Shown here piece by piece: positions 42,535 to 52,145 of a stretch of DNA of 64,000 nt. The translations under genes and the position numbers were made by a program. Position 1 is the stretch's first letter, and each line of letters opens with the position of its first letter. Source of the stretch: Sediminibacterium sp. Gen4 (GTDB lineage Bacteria; Bacteroidota; Bacteroidia; Chitinophagales; Chitinophagaceae). The stretch spans positions 1 to 64,000 of the forward strand of contig JACBFI010000001.1 in the NCBI GenBank assembly GCA_013391385.1. Direction: 5' to 3'. The notes under the pieces were generated by a model. It saw only the letters and a program-made list of their open reading frames with translations. It was not told where the DNA came from and ran no database searches.

Positions 42535-42915
42535 TTAATTAATAGAACTATTTACTTCTATGGATCCACTTAATGTTTTGGATACAGGACAAAGTTTAGC
42601 GATCTGTAACAATCGATCTTTCTGTTCCTGATCCAGATTCCCCTTCAGTTGGATGTTGCGACTGAAAACCGTTTTTCCATCAATTCTTTCTAAGCTAACT
42701 GCTACTTCTATTCCTTCTACTGGCCATTGTTTTCGATCTGCATACATCCGAAGGGTAATGGCAGTACAACTGGCCAATGCTGCTTCCAACAATTCATCAG
42801 GCGCCGGAGCTAAATCCGTTCCTCCTTGTTCTACTGGTTCATCTGCACCAAATACATGCCTTCCGTTTTCCAAACGAACCTGATACTTTGTAGTTGCAAT
42901 GCTGGCTTTTGTCAT
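42535..42915 (-). CDS. OsmC/Ohr family peroxiredoxin-like protein
   Basis: The OsmC fold with its two redox cysteines is present: ELLEAALASCTAITLRMYAD and KLCPVSKTLSGSIEV. Family members reduce organic hydroperoxides. It starts MTKASIATTKYQVRLENGRH without a signal peptide; 126 aa is usual. It belongs to a same-strand group of stress-type genes downstream of a MarR regulator, a common arrangement for hydroperoxide resistance, although OhrR-type control is not proven. A CACAGAG-type repeat lies directly upstream. Confidence 0.92.
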   Translation of the reverse strand: MTKASIATTKYQVRLENGRHVFGADEPVEQGGTDLAPAPDELLEAALASCTAITLRMYADRKQWPVEGIEVAVSLERIDGKTVFSRNIQLKGNLDQEQKDRLLQIAKLCPVSKTLSGSIEVNSSIN

Positions 42916-42933
42916 ACTGAGTTATTTATGTTT

Positions 42934-43052
42934 TAACCACCGAGTTACGCGGAGTTTGGCACAGAGTTACACTGAGCTTCTCAAAAAAATCAATAACATC
43001 ACATTTTCACTCTGTGAACCTCTGTGCCAAACCCTGTGTATTCTGTGGTAAA
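42934..43052. repeat. CACAGAG-type inverted repeat
   Basis: AACCACCGAGTTACGCGGAG.TTTGGCACAGAG at 42934-42966 is mirrored by CTCTGTGCCAAACCCTGTGT.TTCTGTGGT at 43020-43049. It fills the gap between the YceI and OsmC genes. Confidence 0.65.
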
Positions 43053-43055
43053 AGA

Positions 43056-43583
43056 CTACGCTTGCTTAATCATCTGAACGGCTAAATGCAGTTTCACATC
43101 ATCACTTACCACTACTCCACCTGCCTCAGTTACTGCGCCCCAGCCCAGACCGAATTCTTTACGGTTGATTTTTCCGTTGATCTCGAATCCGGCTTTATGT
43201 TGACCCCAAGGATCTACCATGGTACCACCGAATGTAACTGAAAGATCGATGGTTTTTGTTACATCACGAATAGTCAGGTCTCCTGTAAGGGTATATTCCT
43301 CATCATTTTTCTTGGTCAAGCGCTTAGAAACGAAAGTCAGCTTAGGGAATTTTTCTGCAGCGAAGAAATCATCACTTTTCAAGTGACCATCACGCTGTTC
43401 ATTGTTGGTGTTGACGCTGTCGATATCAGCTTCAAAAGAAATTTTTGCGTCGCTGAAATCAGCTGCTTCAGATTCCATGGTAGCATCGAATTTCGTAAAG
43501 CTACCGGTTACGTTGGTGATCATCAGGTGTTTTACCTTGAATGTGATTTCACTGTGTGCTGCGTCGATTTTGTACGTTGACAT
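43056..43583 (-). CDS. YceI family protein
   Basis: YceI proteins are lipocalin-like beta-barrels that bind isoprenoids or fatty amides and are linked to acid, base or stress responses. Seen are YKIDAAHSEITFKVKHLMIT, the GSFTKFDATMESEAADFSDA block, NEQRDGHLKSDDFFAAEKFP and KAGFEINGKINRKEFGLGW. There is no signal peptide, so this copy stays in the cytoplasm. 175 aa, standard length. It lies between the pirin pair and OsmC in one orientation; repeats in the gaps make a single transcript uncertain. Confidence 0.93.
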   Translation of the reverse strand: MSTYKIDAAHSEITFKVKHLMITNVTGSFTKFDATMESEAADFSDAKISFEADIDSVNTNNEQRDGHLKSDDFFAAEKFPKLTFVSKRLTKKNDEEYTLTGDLTIRDVTKTIDLSVTFGGTMVDPWGQHKAGFEINGKINRKEFGLGWGAVTEAGGVVVSDDVKLHLAVQMIKQA

Positions 43584-43715
43584 ATTGTTTGGTTTTTATT
43601 TTGCTAATAGTTGATGGCTTATCGCCGATTTTTTTTAATTGCCACTGAGGGCACTGAGTTACACTGAATTTTTTTGATCTTATTAGATAGTCGTCATCCT
43701 GAGCATAGCGAAGGA

Positions 43716-44585
43716 CTATTCTTCAATCAATACCCCCATCTTCCCCAACTGATAATCACGGAAGGCTTCCATCAGTTCGGTTTGGTTGTTCATGACGAAT
43801 GGACCATGAGAAGCTACAGGTTCATTGAGCGGTTCACCGGTTCCAATGAATAGGGTGCTATCTTCCAAGGCTTCCAATTCAAATCCATCACCATCATTCT
43901 GAAAGACTGCTACATATTTTCCTTCGACTTCGCTATCGCCTGTCACTCGTACTTTACCTTGAAGTACATAGATGAAAGCATTGTGTGAAGCGGGAATCTG
44001 AAAGAAATATTTACCACTTTTTTGAAAACTAGCAGTAAATGTGTTTACATCAGATTGTGTATGGATAGGCCCTGTTGTGTTTTCTAACTTACCTGCAATA
44101 ACATTTACTTGTACCAATCCATCAGCAGTAGTGATCTTAGGCGTATCTTCTGCTGTCAGTGGTTGATACGAAGGCTGATCCATTTTATATTTAGCAGGCG
44201 TATTCACCCATAACTGAATGAGTTCTTGTTTGCCACCGATTTCATGAATATCAGCGGGTGGTCTTTCACTGTGAATCACTCCCATTCCGGCATTCATCCA
44301 TTGCGTACCGCCTGCGTATACCACATTATCATTGCCCCTGCTATCACGATGATGCACCCCACCTTTGAAAATAAAGCTCACCGGAGAGAATCCACGATGC
44401 GGATGCGGACCTACACCTGCATGTTTTGTATCAGCATGGGTAGGCACTTTGATATCCGCATGATGTAACAACAAAAATGGATCAATGCTTTCCGCTTTGG
44501 CAGAAGGAAAAGGTTGTCTGATGGGCATACCACCCATATCCATCGGTGTTGCGTATAAAATACTTTTAATGGTTCTGTTCTTCAT
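43716..44585 (-). CDS. Pirin family protein (2 of 3)
   Basis: This is a full-length pirin (289 aa) with two cupin domains. The N-terminal metal site appears in GVGPHPHRGFSPVSFIFKGG and GMGVIHSERPPADIHEIGGK, and the C-terminal Pirin_C domain ends with GEPLNEPVASHGPFVMNNQT. Its start (44585) is one base after the preceding pirin's stop, so the two are cotranscribed and probably translationally coupled. Function is probably iron-dependent dioxygenase or redox-responsive protein; the substrate is not known. Confidence 0.93.
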   Translation of the reverse strand: MKNRTIKSILYATPMDMGGMPIRQPFPSAKAESIDPFLLLHHADIKVPTHADTKHAGVGPHPHRGFSPVSFIFKGGVHHRDSRGNDNVVYAGGTQWMNAGMGVIHSERPPADIHEIGGKQELIQLWVNTPAKYKMDQPSYQPLTAEDTPKITTADGLVQVNVIAGKLENTTGPIHTQSDVNTFTASFQKSGKYFFQIPASHNAFIYVLQGKVRVTGDSEVEGKYVAVFQNDGDGFELEALEDSTLFIGTGEPLNEPVASHGPFVMNNQTELMEAFRDYQLGKMGVLIEE

Positions 44586-44586
44586 C

Positions 44587-45306
44587 TTATGCCTCCTCTA
44601 TTTTCATGGGTACATCGATCAATAAAATTTCAGCGTTGCTGCTGGCTGTGATGTTGATGGTATCTGTTTCCCAGATTCCCAGTCCATCTCTTGCATCCAA
44701 CTGTTCTCCGTTGATGGTTACTTGTCCACCAATCACAAATGCATACACTCCATTTTCTTTTCTTTTGATCTGATAAGTTTTCTCTACACCAGCTTCCAGG
44801 TTTGCAAGGGAAAACCATGCATCCTGATTGATCCATACTGCCTGCTCATCATCAGGTGCTACTACAGTCAACACTTGGTTCAAACGATCTTCCGGTTTGA
44901 AAGATTTTTGTTGATAGCGAGGCTCGATATTTTTTTCTTTGGGAAATACCCAGATCTGTAAAAATTTTACTTCTTTATCATGATTGGCATTGGTCTCACT
45001 GTGCGCAATACCACTACCGGCACTCATAATTTGTACATCATGCTGACGAATGATCTCATCTCTTCCGGTTGTGTCTTTATGATGTAGATCACCTGACAAT
45101 GGAATAGAAACAATTTCCATATTATCATGCGGGTGTTTGGAAAAACCCATACCACCTTTTACCGTATCATCATTCAAAACACGCAATGCGCCAAAATGAA
45201 TACGTTCAGGATTATAATAATGTCCAAAGCTGAATGTATGGTAACTGTTCAGCCAACCAAAACTGGCATGTCCCCTTGTGTTTGCTTTGTGAAGTATTGT
45301 TTTCAT
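44587..45306 (-). CDS. Pirin family protein (3 of 3), first gene after the MarR operator
   Basis: The short pirin type: GGMGFSKHPHDNMEIVSIPL and GSGIAHSETNANHDKEVKFL carry the cupin metal ligands. ATG 45306 (MKTILHKANTRG) is preferred over the longer frame starting at 45327, because the latter lies inside an operator-like palindrome at 45321-45342. The gene is 50 bases downstream of marR and one base upstream of the second pirin, so marR and the two pirins may form one unit with an internal regulated promoter. Confidence 0.92.
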   Translation of the reverse strand: MKTILHKANTRGHASFGWLNSYHTFSFGHYYNPERIHFGALRVLNDDTVKGGMGFSKHPHDNMEIVSIPLSGDLHHKDTTGRDEIIRQHDVQIMSAGSGIAHSETNANHDKEVKFLQIWVFPKEKNIEPRYQQKSFKPEDRLNQVLTVVAPDDEQAVWINQDAWFSLANLEAGVEKTYQIKRKENGVYAFVIGGQVTINGEQLDARDGLGIWETDTINITASSNAEILLIDVPMKIEEA

Positions 45307-45320
45307 AATGTATGTTTTTG

Positions 45321-45342
45321 AATACATGTATGTACACGTATT
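45321..45342. promoter_or_regulatory. Operator-like palindrome upstream of the pirin pair
   Basis: The half-sites AATACaTGTA and TACAcGTATT are exact inverses apart from one position each side, separated by TG. The element ends 15 bases before the pirin ATG at 45306. Its core ATGTATRTACA recurs before the marR gene, so it is likely a MarR-binding site. Confidence 0.65.
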
Positions 45343-45356
45343 TGTTCAAAAAAATA

Positions 45357-45815
45357 TTAGCTTTCTTTTTCTCTTACTCTTTCAAGTAGCTGATTGATTG
45401 ATGCGGCTTCTGCTTCATTGATCACCATCACTTCATCAAAAATGGCATTGATGCGTTGTGTACTGGCTTCCAATACAGCAATTCCACTTTGGGTTAGCGA
45501 GATAACCGTTTCACGTTTGTCTGCCTCAGACGTAGCACGCTTCACCAACTTTTTGATCTCTAATCTGTCAATGATCCTTGGAACATTAGAATTTTTCTCA
45601 ATCATTCTACAAGCAATGTCTTTCACACAAATCAATTCCGGGTGTTTCCCCTTTAATATTCTTAAGACATTGTATTGTTCATGTGTTAATCCAAATTCTT
45701 TCAATTCCCTGCTCATCACTGTCTTTAGCCACCAGGCCGTATACAGTATATTCAATCCTGCTTTATGCACTTCGTTCTTAAATCTTGTACTTTGTATGGC
45801 TTGTTCCAGTTTCAC
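45357..45815 (-). CDS. MarR-family transcriptional regulator
   Basis: This 152-residue protein has the MarR winged helix: FGLTHEQYNVLRILKGKHPE, VKDIACRMIEKNSNVPRIID (recognition helix) and the wing VKRATSEADKRETVISLTQSG, with N- and C-terminal dimer helices. It starts with GTG at 45815; the next Met would remove the dimer helix. It most likely represses itself and the pirin pair downstream, since similar palindromes precede both. No Cys suited to an OhrR-type sensor is obvious near the N-terminus, so the inducer is unknown. Confidence 0.92.
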   Translation of the reverse strand: MKLEQAIQSTRFKNEVHKAGLNILYTAWWLKTVMSRELKEFGLTHEQYNVLRILKGKHPELICVKDIACRMIEKNSNVPRIIDRLEIKKLVKRATSEADKRETVISLTQSGIAVLEASTQRINAIFDEVMVINEAEAASINQLLERVREKES

Positions 45816-45821
45816 AACACA

Positions 45822-45843
45822 AATATATGTATATACATTGAAT
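45822..45843. promoter_or_regulatory. Operator-like palindrome upstream of marR
   Basis: AATATATGTATATACATTGA contains the inverted core TGTA-TA-TACA, seven bases before the GTG start of marR. It shares ATGTATRTACA with the site at 45321-45342, which suggests autoregulation. Confidence 0.6.
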
Positions 45844-45934
45844 TAGAAAAATAATTTTTTGCCTTTCGCATAAACTATTGATTTACAAATAACTAATTCA
45901 AAATTAAAAATTAAAAATAATAGATGTACCTACA

Positions 45935-45970
45935 AAAAGAACGCGAATCAATGATTGATTCGCGTTCTTT
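45935..45970 (-). terminator. Strong hairpin AAAGAACGCGAATCA / TGATTCGCGTTCTTT
   Basis: Two 15-base arms pair perfectly around a short ATGAT loop, with A/T-runs on the outer sides. It lies downstream of the parvulin gene on the minus strand and upstream of marR, so it isolates the two units. Confidence 0.75.
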
Positions 45971-45989
45971 AGCGTTGTTACCTTCCCGA

Positions 45990-46241
45990 ATTTTCTCGCC
46001 GGACTGAAGTCCGGCGCTATTTAAATTAATCCTTGATTGCTTGTCACTTTCTTGTGCCTCGCTGCTTCACGCTTGTTTCTTTCTTGTCGCTTGAGCCTTC
46101 GTTCTTGATCCTTCTTCCAAATTTTCTCGCCGGACTAAAGTCCGGCGCTATTTCAATTGATCCTTGTTTGCTTGTCACTTTCTTGTGCCCTGTTGCTTCA
46201 CGCTTGTTTCTTTCTTGTCGCTTGAGCCTTCGTTCTTGACT
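45990..46241. repeat. 131-bp direct tandem duplication containing GTCCGGC hairpins
   Basis: ATTTTCTCGCCGGACT.AAGTCCGGCGCTATTT begins at 45990 and again at 46121 and the following 100 bases (CTTGTCACTTTCTTGTGCC...CGCTTGAGCCTTCGTTCTTGA) repeat with few changes. Each copy starts with the perfect hairpin CGCCGGACT..AGTCCGGCG. A third hairpin copy, CGCCGGACTTCAGTCCGGCG, is at 53176-53195. The 435-base gap between marR and the parvulin gene holds no gene. Confidence 0.8.
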
Positions 46242-46250
46242 CTTCGTGCA

Positions 46251-47639
46251 TTAGTTTTTCCTATCAACCTCCGCCTTTGCCGCAGCTGCTTTCCATTCTT
46301 TCAAACTTTCGCAACCGGTAAAGTCCTTATCGATAGACACATAATAATTAGGAATATGCTCTTTGAACCATTTATCTAAAGCTTGTGTCTTTTTAGATTC
46401 CAAAGCACGTTGAGCAATTCTATTATAATCATCCATCAGGTTTTCACGATGGGGTTCTGTTCTACGTTTCAAATGAATCAAACGAACAGCTTTGCGACCA
46501 CGCTCATCGGTATATACTTGAGGTGCTGAATATTCTCCCGGTTTCAGATCTTTTAATGCGATAACCATGTCTTTATCCAACATATCAATACTCAAAAATA
46601 CATTTCCATCCTGAGCTGAGATAGAACCTGCACTGAATTTACTGTTCTCATCTTCACTGTATTTACTCACTGCTTCACCAAAAGAAAGAGTACCGGCTAT
46701 GAGTTGCTTTTTTACTGAATCTAATTTTTTAACCGCATCCTTGATCTCATCTTCTGTTACCGGAGGAATACGGAGGATATGTCTTACCACCGCTTCATCA
46801 CCCGAACGAGACATCAATTGAATAATATGCAATCCGAATTTTGATTTCACAACCGGAGAAATTTGATTTTCCTTGAGTCTAAATGAGGCTGAAAGGAAAG
46901 CAGGATCCCAGTTACGATCATTTCTGTTGAGGTTGTATTGTCCGCCCTGGTCTTTACTTCCCGGATCTTCTGAATACAATTTTACCAGTGCTTCAAACTT
47001 CTGAACACCCGTCTCCACCGATCTTTTGTAATCATACATTTGTTTGGATACATATTCTTCAACATCACGATTGGCTTTGGGTATGATGACGATCTGACTC
47101 AGCTCCACTTCACTTTCATAAAAGGGCAAACTATCTTTCGGGATCTTGTTGTAATAAGCTTTTACTTCTGTTGGGGTGATCTTTATGGTTTCAATGATCT
47201 TATTCTGCATTTGTTCCGCCATTTTTTGTTCACGGAAACTGTTGCGGAAATCTTCTTTAAGCTGGTATACCGTTTTACCTGCAATCTCTTCCAGAATATC
47301 TTTTGATCCGTATTGCTGAATCGCAGCACGAATACGGTTGTCAATGGTTGCATCAATCTCCTCTTCACTTACCGACAAAGAATCTTTCTCAGCCTGTAAT
47401 ATCAATGCTTTTTGAATCAACTGTCTTTCCAACACCTGACATTCTGTAGGGAATACAATACCTTCCTGACCCTGATATTGTCTTTTCATATCAGCGATCT
47501 CATTGAGAATATCAGAACGCAGAATAATTCTGTCTCCTACCTGACCCACAATTTTATCTGCCACCACTTTTTTGGCCTGCGCCTTGACCGACATCATCCC
47601 GGTCACTAACAAAACAACTATCAGAAATACCTTTTTCAT
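46251..47639 (-). CDS. SurA-like parvulin peptidyl-prolyl isomerase
   Basis: After a signal peptide (MKKVFLIVVLLVTGMMSVKA) comes a SurA_N-like helical domain (KIVGQVGDRIILRSDILNEI) and two parvulin domains: FYESEVELSQIVIIPKANRD...LYSEDPGSKDQGGQYNLNRN and VVRHILRIPPVTEDEIKDAV...KYSEDENSKFSAGSISAQDG. SurA-like proteins chaperone outer-membrane proteins through the periplasm. 462 aa, close to E. coli SurA in length and layout. It lies downstream of infB on the same strand but a repeat array and about 190 bases separate them. Confidence 0.92.
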   Translation of the reverse strand: MKKVFLIVVLLVTGMMSVKAQAKKVVADKIVGQVGDRIILRSDILNEIADMKRQYQGQEGIVFPTECQVLERQLIQKALILQAEKDSLSVSEEEIDATIDNRIRAAIQQYGSKDILEEIAGKTVYQLKEDFRNSFREQKMAEQMQNKIIETIKITPTEVKAYYNKIPKDSLPFYESEVELSQIVIIPKANRDVEEYVSKQMYDYKRSVETGVQKFEALVKLYSEDPGSKDQGGQYNLNRNDRNWDPAFLSASFRLKENQISPVVKSKFGLHIIQLMSRSGDEAVVRHILRIPPVTEDEIKDAVKKLDSVKKQLIAGTLSFGEAVSKYSEDENSKFSAGSISAQDGNVFLSIDMLDKDMVIALKDLKPGEYSAPQVYTDERGRKAVRLIHLKRRTEPHRENLMDDYNRIAQRALESKKTQALDKWFKEHIPNYYVSIDKDFTGCESLKEWKAAAAKAEVDRKN

Positions 47640-47711
47640 ATCAAATTATCTGCTTCAAATGTAATTAATCAGGACGTGTTTCCTTTGTTGGATAAGGGTT
47701 TTAACAAAAAA

Positions 47712-47835
47712 AAAGCGACAAGCGGCAAGCCATAAGCTACAAGATTTCATGTAAAGAAAAGGGAATGAAACCATCTTGAAACAGTAGTCATTCCCTCCCC
47801 ATTCTTGCAGCTTGCGGCTTGTAGCCTGAAGCTTT
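47712..47835. repeat. Heptanucleotide arrays in opposite orientations
   Basis: GCGACAA, GCGGCAA, GCCATAA, GCTACAA (47713-47740) face TTGCAGC, TTGCGGC, TTGTAGC, CTGAAGC (47804-47831). These are AGCTTGN-type units forming a potential long hairpin between infB and the parvulin gene. Confidence 0.7.
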
Positions 47836-50740
47836 ATAGTGTTCTCTTCACTTCTTCTTCTTCAAACGCTTCCACGATATCCCCAACTTTCAGGTCGTTG
47901 AAGTTTTTGATGGTTAGACCGCATTCCATATTGGATGCTACTTCTTTTACATCGTCTTTGAATCGTTTCAAGCTGCCCAATTCAGCGCTTTGACCTTCAC
48001 CCTTCGGATATTCAACGATACCATCACGAATGATTCGAATCTTGCTGTTACGGCTGATTTTTCCATCGAGTACAAAGCAACCGGCAACAGTGGCTTTATC
48101 AAACTTATAGACTTCACGTACTTCCACGTTGGCGGTAATTTTCTCCTGGATCTTCGGCTCCAACATCCCTTCCATCGCACTCTTGATTTCATCGATGGCA
48201 GTATAGATGATAGAGTACAGTTTGATCTCCACACCTTCATTTTCAGATAGCTTATTTGCCTGCATAGAAGGTCGCACGTTAAAGCCAATGATGATGGCAT
48301 CGGATGCCGTTGCCAACAATACATCACTTTCAGAAATCTGTCCAACCCCTTTGTGTACCACTCTTACAGCGATTTCTTCGGTTGACAATTTCTGTAATGA
48401 ATCACTCAAGGCTTCTACCGATCCATCCACATCACCCTTGATGATGATATTGAGTTCTTTAAAGTTACCCAATGCCAAACGACGTCCGATCTCATCGAGT
48501 GTAATATGTTTTCTTGCACGCAGTCCTTGCTCACGCAATATCTGAGCACGTTTGGTAGCGGTTTCTTTTGCTTCAGCTTCATCTTCATACACTTTGAACT
48601 TCTCACCCGCTTGTGGTGCACCATTCAAACCTAAAATAACAACCGGTGTAGATGGTGGCGCTTCTTCGATACGCTGATTACGCTCATTGAACATCGCTTT
48701 TACACGACCATAGTATTGTCCGGATACAATCAGATCACCCTGACGTAATGTTCCGTTCTGTACTAAGATGGTTGCTACATAACCACGTCCCTTATCGAGT
48801 GAAGCTTCAATAATAGTACCTGCTGCTTCTCTATCCGGATTGGCTTTCAGGTCTAACAATTCAGCTTCCAACAATACTTTTTCCAAGAGCAGATCCACAT
48901 TCAGTCCTTGCTTGGCAGATAATTCCTGGTTCTGGAATTTACCACCCCAAGCTTCTACCAGAATATTCATCTGTGATAACTGCTCATATATTTTTTGTGG
49001 ATTGGCTCCGTCTTTATCAATCTTGTTCACCGCAAAGATCATCGGTACATTCGCCGCTTGTGAGTGGCTGATGGCTTCTCTTGTTTGAGGCATTACAGCA
49101 TCATCCGCAGCAACTACGATGATAGAAATATCCGTCACTTTCGCACCACGTGCACGCATCGCGGTAAAGGCTTCGTGACCCGGTGTATCCAGGAAGGTAA
49201 TGGCTTTACCATTCGGCAGTGTTACCTCATATGCACCAATGTGCTGTGTGATACCACCTGCCTCACCCGCTACCACATTGGCATTACGGATATAGTCAAG
49301 CAATGAAGTCTTACCATGGTCAACGTGACCCATAATGGTTACGATCGGTGGTCTTGGTACCAGATCTTCTTCACTATCCTCATCCTGTTCATCATCAAAT
49401 TCATCTGTTTCATCAACACCAATAAACTCTACTTCAAAACCATATTCACTAGCTACCAATTCAATCACTTCCGCATCCAAACGTTGGTTGATGGAAACCA
49501 TGATACCGAGGTTCATACATTTTCCGATCACATCTGCAAAGCTCACATCCATCAAGTTCGCCAACTCACTTACCGTCACAAATTCTGTTACTTGTAGTTT
49601 GTTGTCTTCACCCATCTCATTACCCATCGCCTCCGCAGCTTCATCACGCTTAGCTCTTCTGTATTTCGCTTTCAGGCTCTTACCGCGACCACCGGTTCCG
49701 GCCAATTTGGCCTGTGTTTCGCGGATTTTTTCCTGAATGGCTTTCTGATCAATTTCTTTGTCTTCAACCTGTCCACCACCTCTTCTATTTCTGTCGCGGT
49801 TACCGCCACTTTTATTTCCACCTCCTTGATTACGGTTGAAGTTGCCTCCACCACCGCCACCTTGGTTGTTTCTATTATTGGCTGGAACGATCGGACGGTT
49901 TGGACCGGTCATTGGACGTCCATCAGGACCCGTTTGTGGTGGAGGTGCTCCACCTTCTTTGCGGTCAACAGGAATACGTTTGCGTTTGCGCTTCTCATCT
50001 CTGGCCGCAGGTTTTGGACGGGTATCGCTGTTAACGGGAAGTTCAATTTTACCAAGGATCTTGGGTCCTTCTAATTTTTCCGCTCTAATATTTTCAATAA
50101 CAGGAGGTGCGGCATTGTCTGCTTCTTCCATTGCAGGTGCAGGTGTAGCAATTACTTCCGGAGCTGCGGGTTCAGCCGGTTCCGCTTTCTTTGCTTTTGC
50201 TGCGGGCTCTTTCGGAGCTGCAGGTTCTTCTTTTTTCTTAGGTGCTTTCTTAGGGCGCGTAGATGAGTCGATCGCAGAGAGATCAATCTTATTCAACACT
50301 TTTGGCGATTCGATCTCAGGTGCTTCCGCTTTAATCACTTCTGCTTTTTCTACAACCGGTTCAGGCTGTACTTCAACAGGTTTCGCCTCTACCACCGGTT
50401 CAGGCTTCACTTCCTGTTTAGGTTCTTCCTTAGGAGCAGGAGCAGCTACTGGCTTTTTCTCTTCTTTTTTATTGAAGGAAAGATCTTCTTCGTCTTTTTT
50501 CTTCTTGGCCTCAGCCTGTGCAGCTTTGGGGATTTCTACCTGATCGGCTTTGTTCTTAGCTACTTTATCACTTTGAAACTCTGCCTGAAGGGCATAGTAC
50601 TGGTCTTCTGAAAGCTTAGCGGTAGGCTTCAGTTCATCTTTATTAAATCCTTTCTTCACCAGGAAGTCGATCAGGGTATCCTGACCAATATTGAACTCCT
50701 TGGCGGCTGCTAACAGTCTTGGTAATTTCAGTTCTGACAT
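47834..50740 (-). CDS. infB: Translation initiation factor IF-2
   Basis: IF-2 is the GTPase that brings fMet-tRNA to the 30S subunit. The 968-residue protein has an N-terminal winged-helix-like segment ([20 protein letters not shown]), a long Lys/Glu/Ala/Pro-rich linker (residues about 80-250), an Asn/Gly/Arg-rich patch ([20 protein letters not shown]), then IF2_N and the G domain with [29 protein letters not shown] and [10 protein letters not shown], followed by domains II-IV. Third gene of the rimP-nusA-infB operon, as in most bacteria. Large antisense ORFs here are compositional shadows. Confidence 0.97.
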   Translation of the reverse strand: MSELKLPRLLAAAKEFNIGQDTLIDFLVKKGFNKDELKPTAKLSEDQYYALQAEFQSDKVAKNKADQVEIPKAAQAEAKKKKDEEDLSFNKKEEKKPVAAPAPKEEPKQEVKPEPVVEAKPVEVQPEPVVEKAEVIKAEAPEIESPKVLNKIDLSAIDSSTRPKKAPKKKEEPAAPKEPAAKAKKAEPAEPAAPEVIATPAPAMEEADNAAPPVIENIRAEKLEGPKILGKIELPVNSDTRPKPAARDEKRKRKRIPVDRKEGGAPPPQTGPDGRPMTGPNRPIVPANNRNNQGGGGGGNFNRNQGGGNKSGGNRDRNRRGGGQVEDKEIDQKAIQEKIRETQAKLAGTGGRGKSLKAKYRRAKRDEAAEAMGNEMGEDNKLQVTEFVTVSELANLMDVSFADVIGKCMNLGIMVSINQRLDAEVIELVASEYGFEVEFIGVDETDEFDDEQDEDSEEDLVPRPPIVTIMGHVDHGKTSLLDYIRNANVVAGEAGGITQHIGAYEVTLPNGKAITFLDTPGHEAFTAMRARGAKVTDISIIVVAADDAVMPQTREAISHSQAANVPMIFAVNKIDKDGANPQKIYEQLSQMNILVEAWGGKFQNQELSAKQGLNVDLLLEKVLLEAELLDLKANPDREAAGTIIEASLDKGRGYVATILVQNGTLRQGDLIVSGQYYGRVKAMFNERNQRIEEAPPSTPVVILGLNGAPQAGEKFKVYEDEAEAKETATKRAQILREQGLRARKHITLDEIGRRLALGNFKELNIIIKGDVDGSVEALSDSLQKLSTEEIAVRVVHKGVGQISESDVLLATASDAIIIGFNVRPSMQANKLSENEGVEIKLYSIIYTAIDEIKSAMEGMLEPKIQEKITANVEVREVYKFDKATVAGCFVLDGKISRNSKIRIIRDGIVEYPKGEGQSAELGSLKRFKDDVKEVASNMECGLTIKNFNDLKVGDIVEAFEEEEVKRTL

Positions 50741-50751
50741 TCAAGTTTTTT

Positions 50752-50806
50752 TGGTCCATAGTCCATCGTCAATGGTCCATGGACTATGGACTATCATCCA
50801 TGGACT
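50752..50806. repeat. Heptamer array (GGTCCAT) with its inverse
   Basis: GGTCCAT, AGTCCAT, CGTCAAT, GGTCCAT (50753-50780) is followed by GGACTAT, GGACTAT, CATCCAT, GGACTAA. The units form a long hairpin in the nusA-infB spacer, an unusual place inside a core operon. Confidence 0.7.
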
Positions 50807-50873
50807 AATTTTATACGGCTACCAATCTATCAGGCAATAAGTATACCCGACAAATATAGTTCCTTCAAAGCGC

Positions 50874-52124
50874 TTATTCTTCTCTGTCGAATTCTTCTTG
50901 TAAGATTCTTCTTACTTCTGCAATGGTTTCTTTTTCCAGATCGGTTCTTCTTTCCAGTTCTTCTGCGGTCAGATTGAGGATGCTGCGTGCAGTATCACAA
51001 CCAATACGCTTGAACTCGTCGATCACCCATGGTTCGATCTCATCACTAAATTCATCCAGATCAATATCAAATTCGTCTACTACTTCTTCATCTTCTCTGA
51101 ATACATCAATCTCATATCCGGTCAACTCACAAGCCAGTTTGATGTTCACACCGCGACGACCAATGGCGAGCGATACCTGATCTGCTTTCAGGTATACTTC
51201 CGCATGCTTCTTGTCGTTGTCCAACTCCATGTAACTGATCTTGGCAGGTGTTAAAGAACGTTGAATCAACAACTGAATATTGCTAGTGAAGTTGATTACA
51301 TCAATGTTCTCATTCTTCAACTCACGAACGATGCCATGAATACGGCTACCTTTCATACCCACACAAGCTCCCACCGGATCGATACGATCGTCATAAGATT
51401 CAACCGCTACTTTCGCACGCTCTCCCGGATCACGAACAATTTTCTTGATAGCGATCAATCCGTCAAAGATCTCAGGTACTTCAATCTCCAGCAATTTCGC
51501 CAGGAATGTAGGACTGGTTCTTGAAAGAATGATTACTGGTGTATTATTTTTCAGATCCACACGTTCTACTACTGCGCGGATATTTTCTCCTTTTTTGAAA
51601 TAATCCTGAGGTATTTGTTCAGATTTAGGAAGAATCAATTCATTGCCTTCCTCATCCAACAGTAATACTTCTTTTTTCCAAACCTGGTATACTTCTGCAC
51701 TGATGATTTCTCCAATTCTATCACCATATTTTTTGATCAATACATTTTTCTTCAGATCACTGATACGGCTGGCCAGTGTTTGCTTGGCAGCAAGAATGGC
51801 GCGACGACCAAAGTCAACCATATCCACTTCCTCATACAATTCTTCACCCACTTCAAAATCCGGCTCGATCTTTACCGCATCTGTGTAAGCTACTTCCGAC
51901 AAAGGATCAATTACTTCACCATCTTCTACAATCATTCGTCTGCGGATGATCTCCAAATCTCCTTTCTCAGCATTTACGATTACGTCAAAATTTTCATCAC
52001 TTCCGTATTTCTTACGAAGCAGTGTTTTGAATACATCTTCCACCACTTTCATCATCGTGGGACGATCAATATTTTCTGCGTCTTTAAATTCCTGAAACGC
52101 TTCGATGAGGTTGATACTAGCCAT
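50874..52124 (-). CDS. nusA: Transcription termination/antitermination factor NusA
   Basis: NusA binds RNA polymerase and modulates pausing, termination and antitermination. In order: the N-terminal RNAP-binding domain (MASINLIEAFQEFKDAENID), an S1 domain, and two KH domains including IDPVGACVGMKGSRIHGIVR and QVSLAIGRRGVNIKLACELT. The C-terminal part is acidic (EEVVDEFDIDLDEFSDEIEP) with one short helix-hairpin-helix-like end; the AR repeats of E. coli NusA are absent, giving 416 aa. Middle gene of the operon. Confidence 0.97.
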   Translation of the reverse strand: MASINLIEAFQEFKDAENIDRPTMMKVVEDVFKTLLRKKYGSDENFDVIVNAEKGDLEIIRRRMIVEDGEVIDPLSEVAYTDAVKIEPDFEVGEELYEEVDMVDFGRRAILAAKQTLASRISDLKKNVLIKKYGDRIGEIISAEVYQVWKKEVLLLDEEGNELILPKSEQIPQDYFKKGENIRAVVERVDLKNNTPVIILSRTSPTFLAKLLEIEVPEIFDGLIAIKKIVRDPGERAKVAVESYDDRIDPVGACVGMKGSRIHGIVRELKNENIDVINFTSNIQLLIQRSLTPAKISYMELDNDKKHAEVYLKADQVSLAIGRRGVNIKLACELTGYEIDVFREDEEVVDEFDIDLDEFSDEIEPWVIDEFKRIGCDTARSILNLTAEELERRTDLEKETIAEVRRILQEEFDREE

Positions 52125-52145
52125 GTCTTAAGTTTTAGAAATTCG

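Noticed and set aside
49836..50543. 235-codon plus-strand open frame opposite infB
   Set aside because: It is rich in Ser, Thr, Gly and Phe as expected for the complement of the Lys/Glu/Ala/Pro linker of IF-2. No family resemblance; a compositional shadow.
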